From: Streptomyces cyanogenus
GTDB lineage: Bacteria > Actinomycetota > Actinomycetes > Streptomycetales > Streptomycetaceae
Length of the DNA stretch: 64,000 bases
NCBI RefSeq assembly: GCF_017526105.1
Contig: NZ_CP071839.1
Location: 7,788,001-7,852,000, forward strand
Direction of reading: 5' to 3'
Below are positions 8,631-17,226 of the stretch, in pieces. Every line of letters starts with the position of its first letter. The stretch's first letter is position 1. The notes beneath the pieces are model-generated. The model searched no databases. It was not told the DNA's origin and worked only from the letters and a program-made list of their open reading frames with translations. Position numbers and translations under genes: made by a program.

Positions 8631-9995
8631 ATGGAGCACACCCGGTTCACCGTACGGAACTACACCGGCTACACCGCGGTGGTCTTCGGCCTGGGCGTGG
8701 TCTCGGTGGGGTTCGGCGCCCTCGACCTCATCATGGTCGCGCCGAAGGGCCTGGACCAGGCGGCGGCCGTCGGCCAGGCGGATGTGCTGATCTCGGCCAT
8801 CTACGCCGTCTTCATCGGCGTCGTCGACGTCTTCAGCAGCCGGCTCGCCATGGCCGAGGGCGAGCAGCGGACCGGCCACCGCCTGCCGGTGCTCGGCACC
8901 GCCCTGCTGCTGTTGCTGATCCCCTGTCAGCTCCTGGGCATCGCCCTCGGCCTCGGCATCGAGCCGCTGCTGCGGGCCACCGGGCAGAAGGCGGAGCTGA
9001 TCCCGCTGGTCGGCGACTACGTCCAGGTCCGCACCTACGGCATCGCCCTGGTCCTCGGCTACATCGTCATCAGCGCGTCGCTGAAGATCTGCGGCCTGAA
9101 GAACCTGTCGGCCGTCAACCTGGTCTTCGGCCTCGCGGTGAACGCCCTGTTCAACTGGATCTTCCTGGACACCGGCGCGGCCCGCCTGTTCGCCTCCCCG
9201 GCCCAGGCCGTCGCCGCGTCGACCCTGGTCGCCCAGGCGGTCATGGCCACCACCGGCGGCATCGTCCTGGTCCGCCGGCTGCGCACCCGCCCGGACCGTT
9301 TCGTACGCCCCCGACGCCATGAGGTCCTCACCGAGTTCCGTTCGATGGCCCGCACCGCACCCGGCATCGGACTGCGCCACTTCAACGACTACATGGGCAC
9401 GACCATCCCGCTGCTGTTCATCGGCACGCTCGGCGTGGTCCAGCTGGCCGCCGCCACCGTGGCCACCAAGATCTACACCCTGTTCTGCCGTGTCCCGCAG
9501 GCCTGCTTCGCCGGGTCCTTCGTCTTCTACGGCTACGCCCTGGGCCGCGACCCGGACGACCTCACCCGCACGGTACGCAAGATGCGCCTGTACGCCGCCG
9601 TACCCACCGTGGTGGCGACCGCCGTCACCGCGCTCGCCGCGCCCTGGCTGGTCGACGCCTTCGCCAGTCCCGGCCTCGACCGGGACCTCGCGCGCAACCT
9701 GCTGCTCGCCTATCTCCTGTACGTACCCGCCTACTTCTTCGAGCAGCTCTTCGGCGAGATGCTCACGGTCCACCAGCGCGGCGGGCTGCTGTTCGTCTCC
9801 TCCACCGCGGTGACGTACCTGCTGACCATCCCCCTCGCCTGGTGCGCGGTGTTCGCCCTGGACTCCACCTTCCTCGCCGTCGCCTGCAAGGGCATCCCCA
9901 CCGCCGTCCTCGCGTTCGTGTTCTGGCGCGCGCTGCGCCGCACCGGCCGGCCCGGTGCGGACCGAGCGGAAAGCGAGATGAGCCTTGCCCAGTAG
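8631..9995 (+). CDS. MATE-family multidrug/metabolite exporter
   Basis: A 454-residue membrane protein with about twelve hydrophobic helices in two related halves, the layout of MATE antiporters that use a proton or sodium gradient to expel compounds. It begins MEHTRFTVRN directly after the TPR gene. Within the operon it is the only transporter, so it is the natural candidate to export the finished product or provide self-resistance. RiPP systems more often use ABC exporters; a MATE pump suggests a small, possibly cationic, final product. Its last codons overlap the following gene. Confidence 0.88.
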   Translation: MEHTRFTVRNYTGYTAVVFGLGVVSVGFGALDLIMVAPKGLDQAAAVGQADVLISAIYAVFIGVVDVFSSRLAMAEGEQRTGHRLPVLGTALLLLLIPCQLLGIALGLGIEPLLRATGQKAELIPLVGDYVQVRTYGIALVLGYIVISASLKICGLKNLSAVNLVFGLAVNALFNWIFLDTGAARLFASPAQAVAASTLVAQAVMATTGGIVLVRRLRTRPDRFVRPRRHEVLTEFRSMARTAPGIGLRHFNDYMGTTIPLLFIGTLGVVQLAAATVATKIYTLFCRVPQACFAGSFVFYGYALGRDPDDLTRTVRKMRLYAAVPTVVATAVTALAAPWLVDAFASPGLDRDLARNLLLAYLLYVPAYFFEQLFGEMLTVHQRGGLLFVSSTAVTYLLTIPLAWCAVFALDSTFLAVACKGIPTAVLAFVFWRALRRTGRPGADRAESEMSLAQ

Positions 9996-11205
9996 CCTCC
10001 CGGCCGGCTCGCCCGGCCTGCCGGCCGACTCGTCTCCCCTCCCGGCCTTCCGGCACGACCCGGTCAAGTCGGTGCTGCCCGGCCGCGGCGGCGGCGCCTT
10101 CCACTGGGACCGCGAGCCCGCCGTCTGTGGACACCGGCGCCTCACCCACGACAGCGCCCACCTCGGTCAGACCGTCCCCGTCCCGGTCAGCTCCACCCCC
10201 GCCGTCGTCGCCGGCGTCGGCGTCGTGGTCGCCAGCGACGACGGGCGGCTGCGGTTCTTCGACCCCGGCCTCGGCAAGGTCTACTGGGAACGCCGCCTGG
10301 ACCGCTCGGTGTACGCCTCCCTCGTCGTCGACCAGGCGCGCCGCCATGTCATCGTCGCGACGACCAGCGGGCTGATCACCTGCTTCGACCTGCGCGGCAC
10401 CCTGGTGTGGTCGCGCAAGGCCGAGTTCCCCGTCTTCGCCACGCCCACCGTGCTGCCGGGCGCCGACCTGCTCGTGGTGGCGGCCTTCCACAGCCGCTGC
10501 CTGGGCCTCGCCCTCGGCACCGGCGAGATCGTGTACGACCGCCCGCTGCCCCGCCCCTGGTCGGCGGCCCACGGCGGCGTCGCCGCCTACCGCGACCCCT
10601 ACGCCAGCCCCGTCCCCGCCGCCGACGACACCGCCGTACTGTGCTGCGGGGAACACGTCGTCGCCCTGGCCACGGACGGCACCGAGGTGTGGCGGCAGGA
10701 GATCGGCCACCCCGTCAAGGCGTCGCCCGCGCTGCTGTCCGACACCGGCCGGCTGGCCGTCTGCCCGGTCGACGGGCGCTGCGTCCTCCTCGACGCCAAG
10801 ACCGGCCGCCCCGAGGCGGAGGTCCGGCTCGGAGCCAAGATCACCGGCAGTCCGGCGGTGTCCGGGGACGTCCTGGCCGTCGGCACCCAGCTCGGCACGG
10901 TCACCGGTCTGACATCCTCGGGCGAGGTGCGGTGGACCTCACCCCAGGGCGCGCCCCGCTCGTACACCTCGCTCACGGTGCTCCCCGACGGGAACTTCGT
11001 GGCGACCGCCGAACGCGGCAACATCGTGTGCCTCGCTCGCGAGGACGGCCGGTTCCTGTGGGAGAGCAGCCAGGTGCTCGGCCTGCCCGACCACGAACCG
11101 GCCCTGGACATCACCCCGGTCGCGGCCGCCTCGGGCAGCATGTACGCCGCGTCGTACGGGGGCGACCTCTACCAGTTCCTGTTCCAGCCGTGCGACGAGG
11201 AGTGA
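9985..11205 (+). CDS. PQQ-like beta-propeller repeat protein
   Basis: A 406-residue protein made of repeated blades with the pattern GxLxCFDLRGTLVW, VVALATDGTEVWRQEI, VTGLTSSGEVRWTS and IVCLAREDGRFLWES, typical of PQQ-like (BamB/quinoprotein-type) propellers. I see no signal peptide, so it is probably cytoplasmic. The best start is TTG at 9985, overlapping the MATE gene by eleven bases. Propellers of this type can bind a quinone cofactor in dehydrogenases or act as scaffolds. No cytochrome c motif or dehydrogenase calcium-site arrangement is evident, so a scaffold or peptide-binding role is at least as likely as catalysis. Confidence 0.82.
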   Translation: MPSSLPAGSPGLPADSSPLPAFRHDPVKSVLPGRGGGAFHWDREPAVCGHRRLTHDSAHLGQTVPVPVSSTPAVVAGVGVVVASDDGRLRFFDPGLGKVYWERRLDRSVYASLVVDQARRHVIVATTSGLITCFDLRGTLVWSRKAEFPVFATPTVLPGADLLVVAAFHSRCLGLALGTGEIVYDRPLPRPWSAAHGGVAAYRDPYASPVPAADDTAVLCCGEHVVALATDGTEVWRQEIGHPVKASPALLSDTGRLAVCPVDGRCVLLDAKTGRPEAEVRLGAKITGSPAVSGDVLAVGTQLGTVTGLTSSGEVRWTSPQGAPRSYTSLTVLPDGNFVATAERGNIVCLAREDGRFLWESSQVLGLPDHEPALDITPVAAASGSMYAASYGGDLYQFLFQPCDEE

Positions 11206-11209
11206 CCTC

Positions 11210-13045
11210 ATGTCCGTAGACCCCGTTCTGGCGCCGGACCGGGAGAGCCTCACCGCCATGGAGGAGGCCCTGGAGGCGATGATGAGCCGGCTCCGGGAGA
11301 TCGTGGCCGAGCCGCGGCTGACCCAGGAGACCCTGGTCGAGATCACCTCGATCTACAACAACGTCGCCTACATCTTCCTCTACCTGGAGGCCAATGAAGA
11401 GTTCGTCGACTTCGAGCGCCTGCTGCCCTGGCGCGACGCCTTCCACAAGGACCCGGAGCTGGACCGGCAGATCCTGGAGAAGCTGCTGCTGTTGCGCTGC
11501 CCGGACCCGGAGGCGGAGGAGTCCCGACTCGCCTACGTCGCCCAGCTGAGCGCCAAGCAGGAGCCCGCGGACATTGCCGTCGAGGAGGAACTCGACGCCC
11601 TGCTCACCGAGGCCAAGGGCGTCCTCGACGACGTCCAGCGCGACCAGGCCCGGCTGCTGGAGCGCCTGGGCACGCCCGCCGGATCGGGCACCCCGTCGGC
11701 CGTGTTCTACAAGCTCTCCAGCCAGGTCGGCAGCCCCGCCACCCGCGGCAAGCTCGCCCGGGCCTGGCAGGGCGCGCGCGAGGCGCATCTGCCGCGGCTG
11801 CTCGGCCTGGTCGACGGGTTGATCGAGGCGCGGCGGCGGCAGAGCGCCGCGCAGGGCCACCCAAGCGTGCTCGCACGGACGTTCACCAAGTGCGCTGTCG
11901 AGGAGGCCGACGTGGCCGCCTTCCTGGAGCGCCACCTGGCGCGGGCGCTGACCGCCCACACCGAACTGGAGGCGGAAATACGGCGGTTGTGCCCAGACGC
12001 GGGCGACGAGCCGTTCGCCCACTTCGCGCACAGCGTCCGTACGGCGACCGGCGGGGCCAAGCCGCCGATGTTCGACCTCGACGACTGCCTCGACTACATC
12101 TTCGCCGTCGCCCGGCACGTCTTCGGCCTCACCCTCACCCGGCAGGCGACCGGCGCCGCACAGGTCGTCACCGTCGCCGTCCGCTCCGAGCACGGCGAGG
12201 TCGGCCACATCAACTTCGACCTGTGGGACACCGGGAACAAGACGATCGGGGCCAACCACACCAAGGGCATCCGCAACCGCACCGACTGGAGCGGCGTGGT
12301 GCAGCGGCCGGTCGCCTACGTCTCCTGCCGGTTCCGGCCGGGAGCCGACGGCGGGGGACGGATCACCTTCCAGAACATGCACAGCCTGTTCCACGAGTTC
12401 GGGCACGCCCTGAACCACCTGCTGATCCGCAAGCGGATCTCCAACCGGTCCGGCCTGGAGTACCTGCCCCTGGAACGGCTGGAGCACCTCAGCATGTGGT
12501 GCGAGAAGTGGGCCTACCACCCCGACCTGGCCCGGTACCTCTCCCTCACCCCGGCCGCGGAGGAGGGACTGGCCCTGTGCCGCCGCATCAAGATGATCGA
12601 GTACCGGCGCACCTACCTGGAGCGCGCCGTGCTGGCCCTGCTGGACTTCGACGTCCACCGGCACGCCGACGGCGGCCTCGAGGACTCCTTCCGGCGCCTG
12701 GACGAGCGGTTCGGCATCGGCCGCCACTGCACCCTGGGCGACTTCCCCGGCTACTTCACCTGGCCCATGTTCACCGCCAACCCCGGCGCCAACTTCGCCT
12801 ATCTCTTCGGCGCCGCGGACAGCGCCCAGAAGTTCGCCCCCTTCCACCGCACAGCCCTCGCGGACGTCACGCCCGACCAGGCACCCGAACTGTTCCTGCC
12901 CTGCTTCGACTTCGACGCACCCACCACCCGGCCGGACAGCGAGGCCCTGTTCGCCTTCTACGACGCCGCCCGCCTCCACGACGGCACCGCGCCCTCGGCG
13001 CCGGCTGGGACCCGCGGCGCTCAGCACCCGGGAGCAGACGCGTGA
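11210..13045 (+). CDS. M3-family zinc metallopeptidase (oligoendopeptidase-like)
   Basis: A 611-residue protein with the zinc site HEFGH at residues 395-399 and a downstream Glu-containing segment (GLEYLPLERLEH) that corresponds to the third ligand region of M3 peptidases (thimet oligopeptidase/PepF group). These enzymes cut short unfolded peptides inside the cell. In this operon it could remove a leader from the 53-residue peptide or digest the spent leader. The start ATG has GAGGAG about seven bases upstream, four bases after the propeller stop; its end overlaps the methyltransferase start (GTGA). The N-terminal half is divergent from housekeeping PepF. Confidence 0.87.
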   Translation: MSVDPVLAPDRESLTAMEEALEAMMSRLREIVAEPRLTQETLVEITSIYNNVAYIFLYLEANEEFVDFERLLPWRDAFHKDPELDRQILEKLLLLRCPDPEAEESRLAYVAQLSAKQEPADIAVEEELDALLTEAKGVLDDVQRDQARLLERLGTPAGSGTPSAVFYKLSSQVGSPATRGKLARAWQGAREAHLPRLLGLVDGLIEARRRQSAAQGHPSVLARTFTKCAVEEADVAAFLERHLARALTAHTELEAEIRRLCPDAGDEPFAHFAHSVRTATGGAKPPMFDLDDCLDYIFAVARHVFGLTLTRQATGAAQVVTVAVRSEHGEVGHINFDLWDTGNKTIGANHTKGIRNRTDWSGVVQRPVAYVSCRFRPGADGGGRITFQNMHSLFHEFGHALNHLLIRKRISNRSGLEYLPLERLEHLSMWCEKWAYHPDLARYLSLTPAAEEGLALCRRIKMIEYRRTYLERAVLALLDFDVHRHADGGLEDSFRRLDERFGIGRHCTLGDFPGYFTWPMFTANPGANFAYLFGAADSAQKFAPFHRTALADVTPDQAPELFLPCFDFDAPTTRPDSEALFAFYDAARLHDGTAPSAPAGTRGAQHPGADA

Positions 13046-13686
13046 CGACGATCCCGCACGGCTACATCCGCGCCGTCCTCGGCCCCCGCGAGGAGGTGCT
13101 CGACGGCATCCTGCGGCGCTCCCTGCTCGACGACCGGCTGCCGACCATCCAGGTCGACGACAACGCGGGCCGCGTCCTGCAACTGCTCACCCTGCTGCGC
13201 CGGCCCCGGCAGGTGCTGGAGATCGGGACGCTGTTCGCCTACTCCACCATCCACCTGGCCCGCGGCCTGCCCGAGGGCGGGCGGGTGACCACGCTGGAGA
13301 TCGACCCGCGGGCCGCCGAGGCCGCCCGCCGCAATCTGCGCACCGCCGGGGTCGAGGACCGGGTGGACATCGTCGTCGGCGACGCCCGCGCCTACCTGGA
13401 GACCGTGCCGCCCGGCAGCGTCGGCCTGATCTTCATCGACGCCGACAAGAAGTCGTACCCCGACTACCTGCGGCTGTGCTACCCGCTGCTGGAACCCGGC
13501 GGCGTGCTGATCGCCGACGACGCCTTCGCCCAGGGCGACTTCACCGCCGAGCGCACCGAGGGGTCCGACGAGGACCGCGAGGCGAAGGCCATCCACCGCT
13601 ACAACCGCGCGGTCGGGCGCAGCACCCGGCTGTTCTCCGCATTCGTCGGGACCCAGAGCGGTCTCCTGGTGAGCGTCAAGGAATAG
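13042..13686 (+). CDS. Class I SAM-dependent O-methyltransferase (caffeoyl-CoA OMT type)
   Basis: A 214-residue methyltransferase with the SAM-binding motif VLEIGTLFAYSTIHLA near 58-73, an acidic residue after it (LEID) and the metal-binding FIDADKKSYPDYL motif near 133-145, the signature of the small cation-dependent O-methyltransferases. The usual substrates are catechol hydroxyls, but members of this group also methylate hydroxylated metabolites. GTG overlaps the peptidase stop by four bases. A hydroxyl acceptor could be provided by the oxygenase at the end of the operon. Confidence 0.88.
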   Translation: MTTIPHGYIRAVLGPREEVLDGILRRSLLDDRLPTIQVDDNAGRVLQLLTLLRRPRQVLEIGTLFAYSTIHLARGLPEGGRVTTLEIDPRAAEAARRNLRTAGVEDRVDIVVGDARAYLETVPPGSVGLIFIDADKKSYPDYLRLCYPLLEPGGVLIADDAFAQGDFTAERTEGSDEDREAKAIHRYNRAVGRSTRLFSAFVGTQSGLLVSVKE

Positions 13687-13688
13687 AC

Positions 13689-14441
13689 ATGGCCCAGCAC
13701 GCCCTCGTCACCGGAAGCAGCCACGGCCTCGGCGCCCACCTGGCCGCCCGGCTCGCCGCCGACGGCTGGAAGGTGACCGGTCTCGGACGCCGCCCCGCGT
13801 CCGAGACCCCCGGCACACCCGGCGTCGACCACCTCCAGGCCGATCTGTCCCGGCCCGAGACCCTGGAGCGGATCACGGACCGGCTCGGCGAGGCACCCGA
13901 CCTCATCGTCCACAACGCCGTCAGCTACCCGCCCCGCCCCGCCCACGAACTGTCCCTGGCCGAGCTGGAGGACGTCTTCCGGGTCAACGCCCTCGTCCCC
14001 TACCGGCTGACCCTGGACCTGCTGGCCGCCACCCCCGACACCCGGTTCACCTCGATCGTCGTCATCAACTCGGAGTCCATGTTCCACGCCGACCGCGACT
14101 CCGGCGCGTACGCGGCGAGCAAGGCCGCGCTGCGCGTGCTCACCGGCTCGCTCGCCGACGCCTGCCGCTCCCGCAACACGGCCGTCGCCACCCTGCTGCT
14201 GGGCCCGCTGGCCGATCCGGACAAGGTGGCGCAGCTCCAGCGGGTCGCCGCCCGCCGCGGCGTCGACGAGGCCGAGATCACCCGGGTGTTCCTGCGCAAG
14301 TCCAACCCGGACCTGGTCATCGAGGAGCTGATCGACTTCGACGCGTGCTACCGCAGCGTCCAGTACCTCGCGGGCCTCGGGCGGGCGGCCAACGGCATGC
14401 TGTGCCGGCTCGACGGCGGCTCCGCCGGCTCGCTGATCTGA
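13689..14441 (+). CDS. Short-chain dehydrogenase/reductase
   Basis: A 250-residue classical SDR. It has the TGSSHGLG cofactor loop at 9-16, a HNAVS variant of the NNAG motif, catalytic Ser in INSES and the YAASK active-site pair. The start is ATG two bases after the methyltransferase stop. NADP(H) preference is suggested by GRRP after the second strand. It would oxidise an alcohol or reduce a ketone in the same pathway; the substrate is unknown. Confidence 0.88.
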   Translation: MAQHALVTGSSHGLGAHLAARLAADGWKVTGLGRRPASETPGTPGVDHLQADLSRPETLERITDRLGEAPDLIVHNAVSYPPRPAHELSLAELEDVFRVNALVPYRLTLDLLAATPDTRFTSIVVINSESMFHADRDSGAYAASKAALRVLTGSLADACRSRNTAVATLLLGPLADPDKVAQLQRVAARRGVDEAEITRVFLRKSNPDLVIEELIDFDACYRSVQYLAGLGRAANGMLCRLDGGSAGSLI

Positions 14442-14464
14442 GCCGGGGGAGCGAGGAGCGCCGT

Positions 14465-15544
14465 ATGACCAAGGTGACGTACCGTCTGCTGGGCCGCACC
14501 GGACTGAAGGTGTCGAACATCGCCCTCGGCGTGGCCACCTTCGGCTCGCAGTGGGGGCCGCGCTGGACCATGCCGGCCGCGGAGGCGGACGCGCTGCTCG
14601 GCGTCGCCCTCGACCACGGCATCAACTTCTTCGACACCGCGAACGTCTACAACCGTGGCGAGAGCGAGACCTGGCTCGGCCGGGCGCTGCGCCGCCGGTC
14701 CGCACTGGACCAGGTGGTGATCGCCACCAAGTGCGGGTACCGCACGGACCCGCGGGACGTGAACTCCGGCGGATGCAGCCGCCGCAACCTCGTCGCGTCC
14801 GTGGAGCGGTCGCTGCGCCGCCTCGGCACTGACTGCATCGACCTGCTCTACCTACACCTGTGGGACGGCGTCACCCCGGTCGAGGAGAGCCTGGCCGCGG
14901 TGGCGGACCTGGTCTCCGCCGGGAAGGTCCGCTACGTCGGGCTGAGCAACGTGCCGGGCTGGTACGCCGGTCAGGCCGAGGCCGTCGCCCGGTGGCGGGG
15001 CTGGCCCGTCCCGGCGGCGGTCCAGCTCAACTACAACGCGCTGGAGCGGACGATCGAGCACGAGTTCTTCCCGTTCACCGAGGCCACCGGCGTCGGTCTG
15101 GTCGCGTGGGGGCCGCTCGCCAACGGCCTGCTGACCGGCCGGTACCGGGTGGACCTGGAGGAGCGGCGGATCACCGGCGACGGGCGGATGACGCAGACCT
15201 TCACCACCGGCGACGTCGACCCCTTCCGCCCGGTCGTGCCCCGCGTCATCGCGTGTCTGACCGACCTGGCGGCGCGGACGGGGCGTAGGCCCGGACAGCT
15301 GGCCCTGGCCTGGATCCTGAGCAAGCCGGAGATCACCAGCGTTGCCGTGGGCGTCTCCTCCGGCGAGCAACTCCTGGAGAACCTGGCCGCGCTGGAGATC
15401 TCGCTGCCGCCGGAGGACCTCGCCCGGATCGACGAGGCGAGCGCGCAGCCGACCCCGTACCCGTACACCTTCCTCGCCGACGGCGTCCAGGCACTGGTCC
15501 ATGGTCCCGAACAGCTGAGGGCAGTGCGGCCCACGACTCCGTAG
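14465..15544 (+). CDS. Aldo-keto reductase
   Basis: A 359-residue AKR of the Tas/YajO-like group with the complete tetrad: Asp in FFDTANVY, Tyr in the same block (ANVYNRGESE), Lys in IATKCGY and His in LYLHLWDG. The NADPH-binding end segment (SVAVGVSSGEQLLENL) is present. It starts with ATG after a GGAGCGAGGAG stretch, 23 bases behind the SDR. Two reductases in one operon suggest successive carbonyl/alcohol steps on the product, or reduction of an aldehyde formed during peptide processing. Confidence 0.9.
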   Translation: MTKVTYRLLGRTGLKVSNIALGVATFGSQWGPRWTMPAAEADALLGVALDHGINFFDTANVYNRGESETWLGRALRRRSALDQVVIATKCGYRTDPRDVNSGGCSRRNLVASVERSLRRLGTDCIDLLYLHLWDGVTPVEESLAAVADLVSAGKVRYVGLSNVPGWYAGQAEAVARWRGWPVPAAVQLNYNALERTIEHEFFPFTEATGVGLVAWGPLANGLLTGRYRVDLEERRITGDGRMTQTFTTGDVDPFRPVVPRVIACLTDLAARTGRRPGQLALAWILSKPEITSVAVGVSSGEQLLENLAALEISLPPEDLARIDEASAQPTPYPYTFLADGVQALVHGPEQLRAVRPTTP

Positions 15545-15559
15545 CGAAGGGAAACCGGT

Positions 15560-16408
15560 ATGACGTCAGACCTCCCGTTCGAACAGCCGTCCTTCGACTT
15601 CGACCTCTTCTTCTCCGCCTACTGGCGCAAACGGCCCCTGTACGTCCCCGGCGGGGCGAAGGAGCTGCTGGGCCGTGTGTGGACCGACGACGACTTCGAC
15701 GCCGCTCTGGCCGGGGCGCGCGCCGACGGCACGGAGGTCAAGGAGCGGCCCGGTGAGGTGACGTTCATCGAACAGGTCTCCCGTTTCGACACCGGCCTGC
15801 GCGACCGCGCCGACCGGCTCGCGGGCGTCTTCGGCGCGCCGCAGGCCTGGTTCGACGCGATCCGCACGTACGCGCGCAGCGGCATCGGCGCCCACTTCGA
15901 CCACAGCGACAACTTCGTGCTCCAGCAGAACGGCACGAAGGAGTGGACGCTCGCCTCCTCCGAGCACCTGGACCGCCAGGACGTCGTACGGCGCATGATG
16001 AACCACCCCGGTGTGGGCGCCCACGATCTGCCCGACGGCGACAGCGTCCGCTTCACCGTCGGCCCCGGCGACCTGCTCTACATCCCGCTGCTGTGGCTGC
16101 ACTCCGGCGTCTCCCGCGGCGACTCGCTCAGCGTGTCCCTGGTATGCCCCGCCGTCTCCCTCCAGGCCGCCGTCCTCCCGCTCCTCGCCCAGGTGCTGCG
16201 CGCTCGCGGCGTCGGCCACCAGCCGGTCCCGGCCCTCCACACCGGACTGTCCCCGCAGCAGCGCGCCGACGCCACGGCCGCCCTGGCCCGCGCGACCCGC
16301 GCCTTTCTGGAGCGGATGAGCGACGACGCGCTCGCGGACGCGGTCCTCGCGCTCCAGCACCGGCGCCTGACGGGGGAGAGCGCCCGCCCGGCGACCGACA
16401 CCGCCTGA
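15560..16408 (+). CDS. JmjC/cupin 2-oxoglutarate oxygenase, ribosomal-oxygenase-like (RoxA/YcfD group)
   Basis: A 282-residue protein with the arrangement of bacterial ribosomal oxygenases: GIGAHFDHSDNFVLQQNG contains the iron ligands His112 and Asp114, and LLYIPLLWLHSGVS supplies the distal His181. The segment after it has a helical dimer-type C-terminus. E. coli YcfD hydroxylates an arginine side chain in ribosomal protein L16, so an arginyl-peptide substrate is plausible for this copy. It ends the peptide operon, 15 bases behind the aldo-keto reductase, with a clear GAAGGGA site. Its placement with an arginase-fold enzyme and an Arg-ending peptide is the main reason to suspect chemistry at arginine. 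Confidence 0.85.
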   Translation: MTSDLPFEQPSFDFDLFFSAYWRKRPLYVPGGAKELLGRVWTDDDFDAALAGARADGTEVKERPGEVTFIEQVSRFDTGLRDRADRLAGVFGAPQAWFDAIRTYARSGIGAHFDHSDNFVLQQNGTKEWTLASSEHLDRQDVVRRMMNHPGVGAHDLPDGDSVRFTVGPGDLLYIPLLWLHSGVSRGDSLSVSLVCPAVSLQAAVLPLLAQVLRARGVGHQPVPALHTGLSPQQRADATAALARATRAFLERMSDDALADAVLALQHRRLTGESARPATDTA

Positions 16409-16409
16409 G

Positions 16410-16785
16410 GCGTCGACCGCCGCCCGGCACCACTCAGAGCCGGCCGAACCCTGCGCGGCCGCGTGCTGCCAGCCACCGACCGCCGGGTCGCGATCGGTCT
16501 TGGTCCACTTGCCCCCGACCAGGTGATCGAAGCGGGTGGCGGCCGGCGCGAAGAAGCGGTCGACATGCTCATCGCGGTCGAAGAGGAGGCGTCGTAGTTG
16601 GCGCCGGACGGACGGCGTGGTCAGCGCGGTGACGGGAATGCCCTCGATGGGACACCGTCCACTGCGTTGCGCACGAGCTGGTCGCCGTAACTCGGCGCGA
16701 TGCCTGGGGCCTGCTGCACCTGGCAGGCGCACAGGGCGCCGGCCACACCGGCTCCGACGATGACGACGTCGTACGGGGTTTTCAT
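16410..16785 (-). pseudogene. GMC/FAD-dependent dehydrogenase remnant
   Basis: Reading leftward from ATG at 16785 gives MKTPYDVVIVGAGVAGALCA, the FAD-binding N-terminus of a GMC-type oxidoreductase, about 53 residues before a stop. Further left another frame contains PIEGIPVTALTTPSVRRQLRR and FDHLVGGKWTKTDRDPAVGGWQ, which may be further parts of the same or a neighbouring gene. A normal enzyme of this group exceeds 500 residues, so most of it has been deleted. It lies just downstream of a small-subunit remnant, as in membrane FAD sugar/alcohol dehydrogenase operons. Confidence 0.6.
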
Positions 16786-16804
16786 GGGACCTGTGTCCTT
16801 GCCT

Positions 16805-17212
16805 CAGGGATGCTGGGTCCAGTAGCCGTATCCGGACGGCGCGGGCGGGGTGGGGGCGGCGGAGACCGGGTGGGCCTGGATCACCTTCCACACCAGGCCG
16901 GCGGGTACTGGCCGGGCGTCGCCGGTGGGTCCACGGTGTTGTCGGGCCGCTTGAACTGGGCGGTGTGCCAGACGGTGATGGTCTCGCGCGCGACGCGGGC
17001 CAGTGCGGTGTCGGCGTCCATGGCCGCCTGGAGCGCAGCCGCCGGGTCAGCGGTGGTGGCCGCCGCCCGGTAGACGCTGATCAGCCGGGGAACGTTTCGG
17101 TGGCGAAGGCGGTGGTCAGGCGTTGCCGGTAGGCGTCCGCCGGCGCGGGGTCGAGCGTGGGCTCGCCCGTGAGCAGTTCGGACAGGGCGAGGAAGTCCAC
17201 GGTGTCGGTCAT
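16805..17212 (-). pseudogene. Small subunit of FAD-dependent (sorbitol-type) dehydrogenase, frameshifted
   Basis: From ATG 17212 the frame reads MTDTVDFLALSELLTG, followed by ...FATETFPG and a stop near 17083. The next frame continues sensibly with LISVYRAAATTADPAAALQAAMDADTALARV and VWHTAQFKRPDNTVDP, and a third frame ends GLVWKVIQAHPVS...GYGYWTQHP. This is the pattern of the small subunit that accompanies GMC dehydrogenases (…GYW motif at the end) broken by at least two frameshifts. It sits between the SNase-like gene and the GMC remnant. Confidence 0.65.
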
Positions 17213-17226
17213 GGTCGCGGGGCCTC

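Noticed and set aside
11111..13027. Long leftward ORF opposite the M3 peptidase gene (and similar shadows opposite other genes)
   Set aside because: High-GC antisense frames lack stops by composition; there is no family match or ribosome site.
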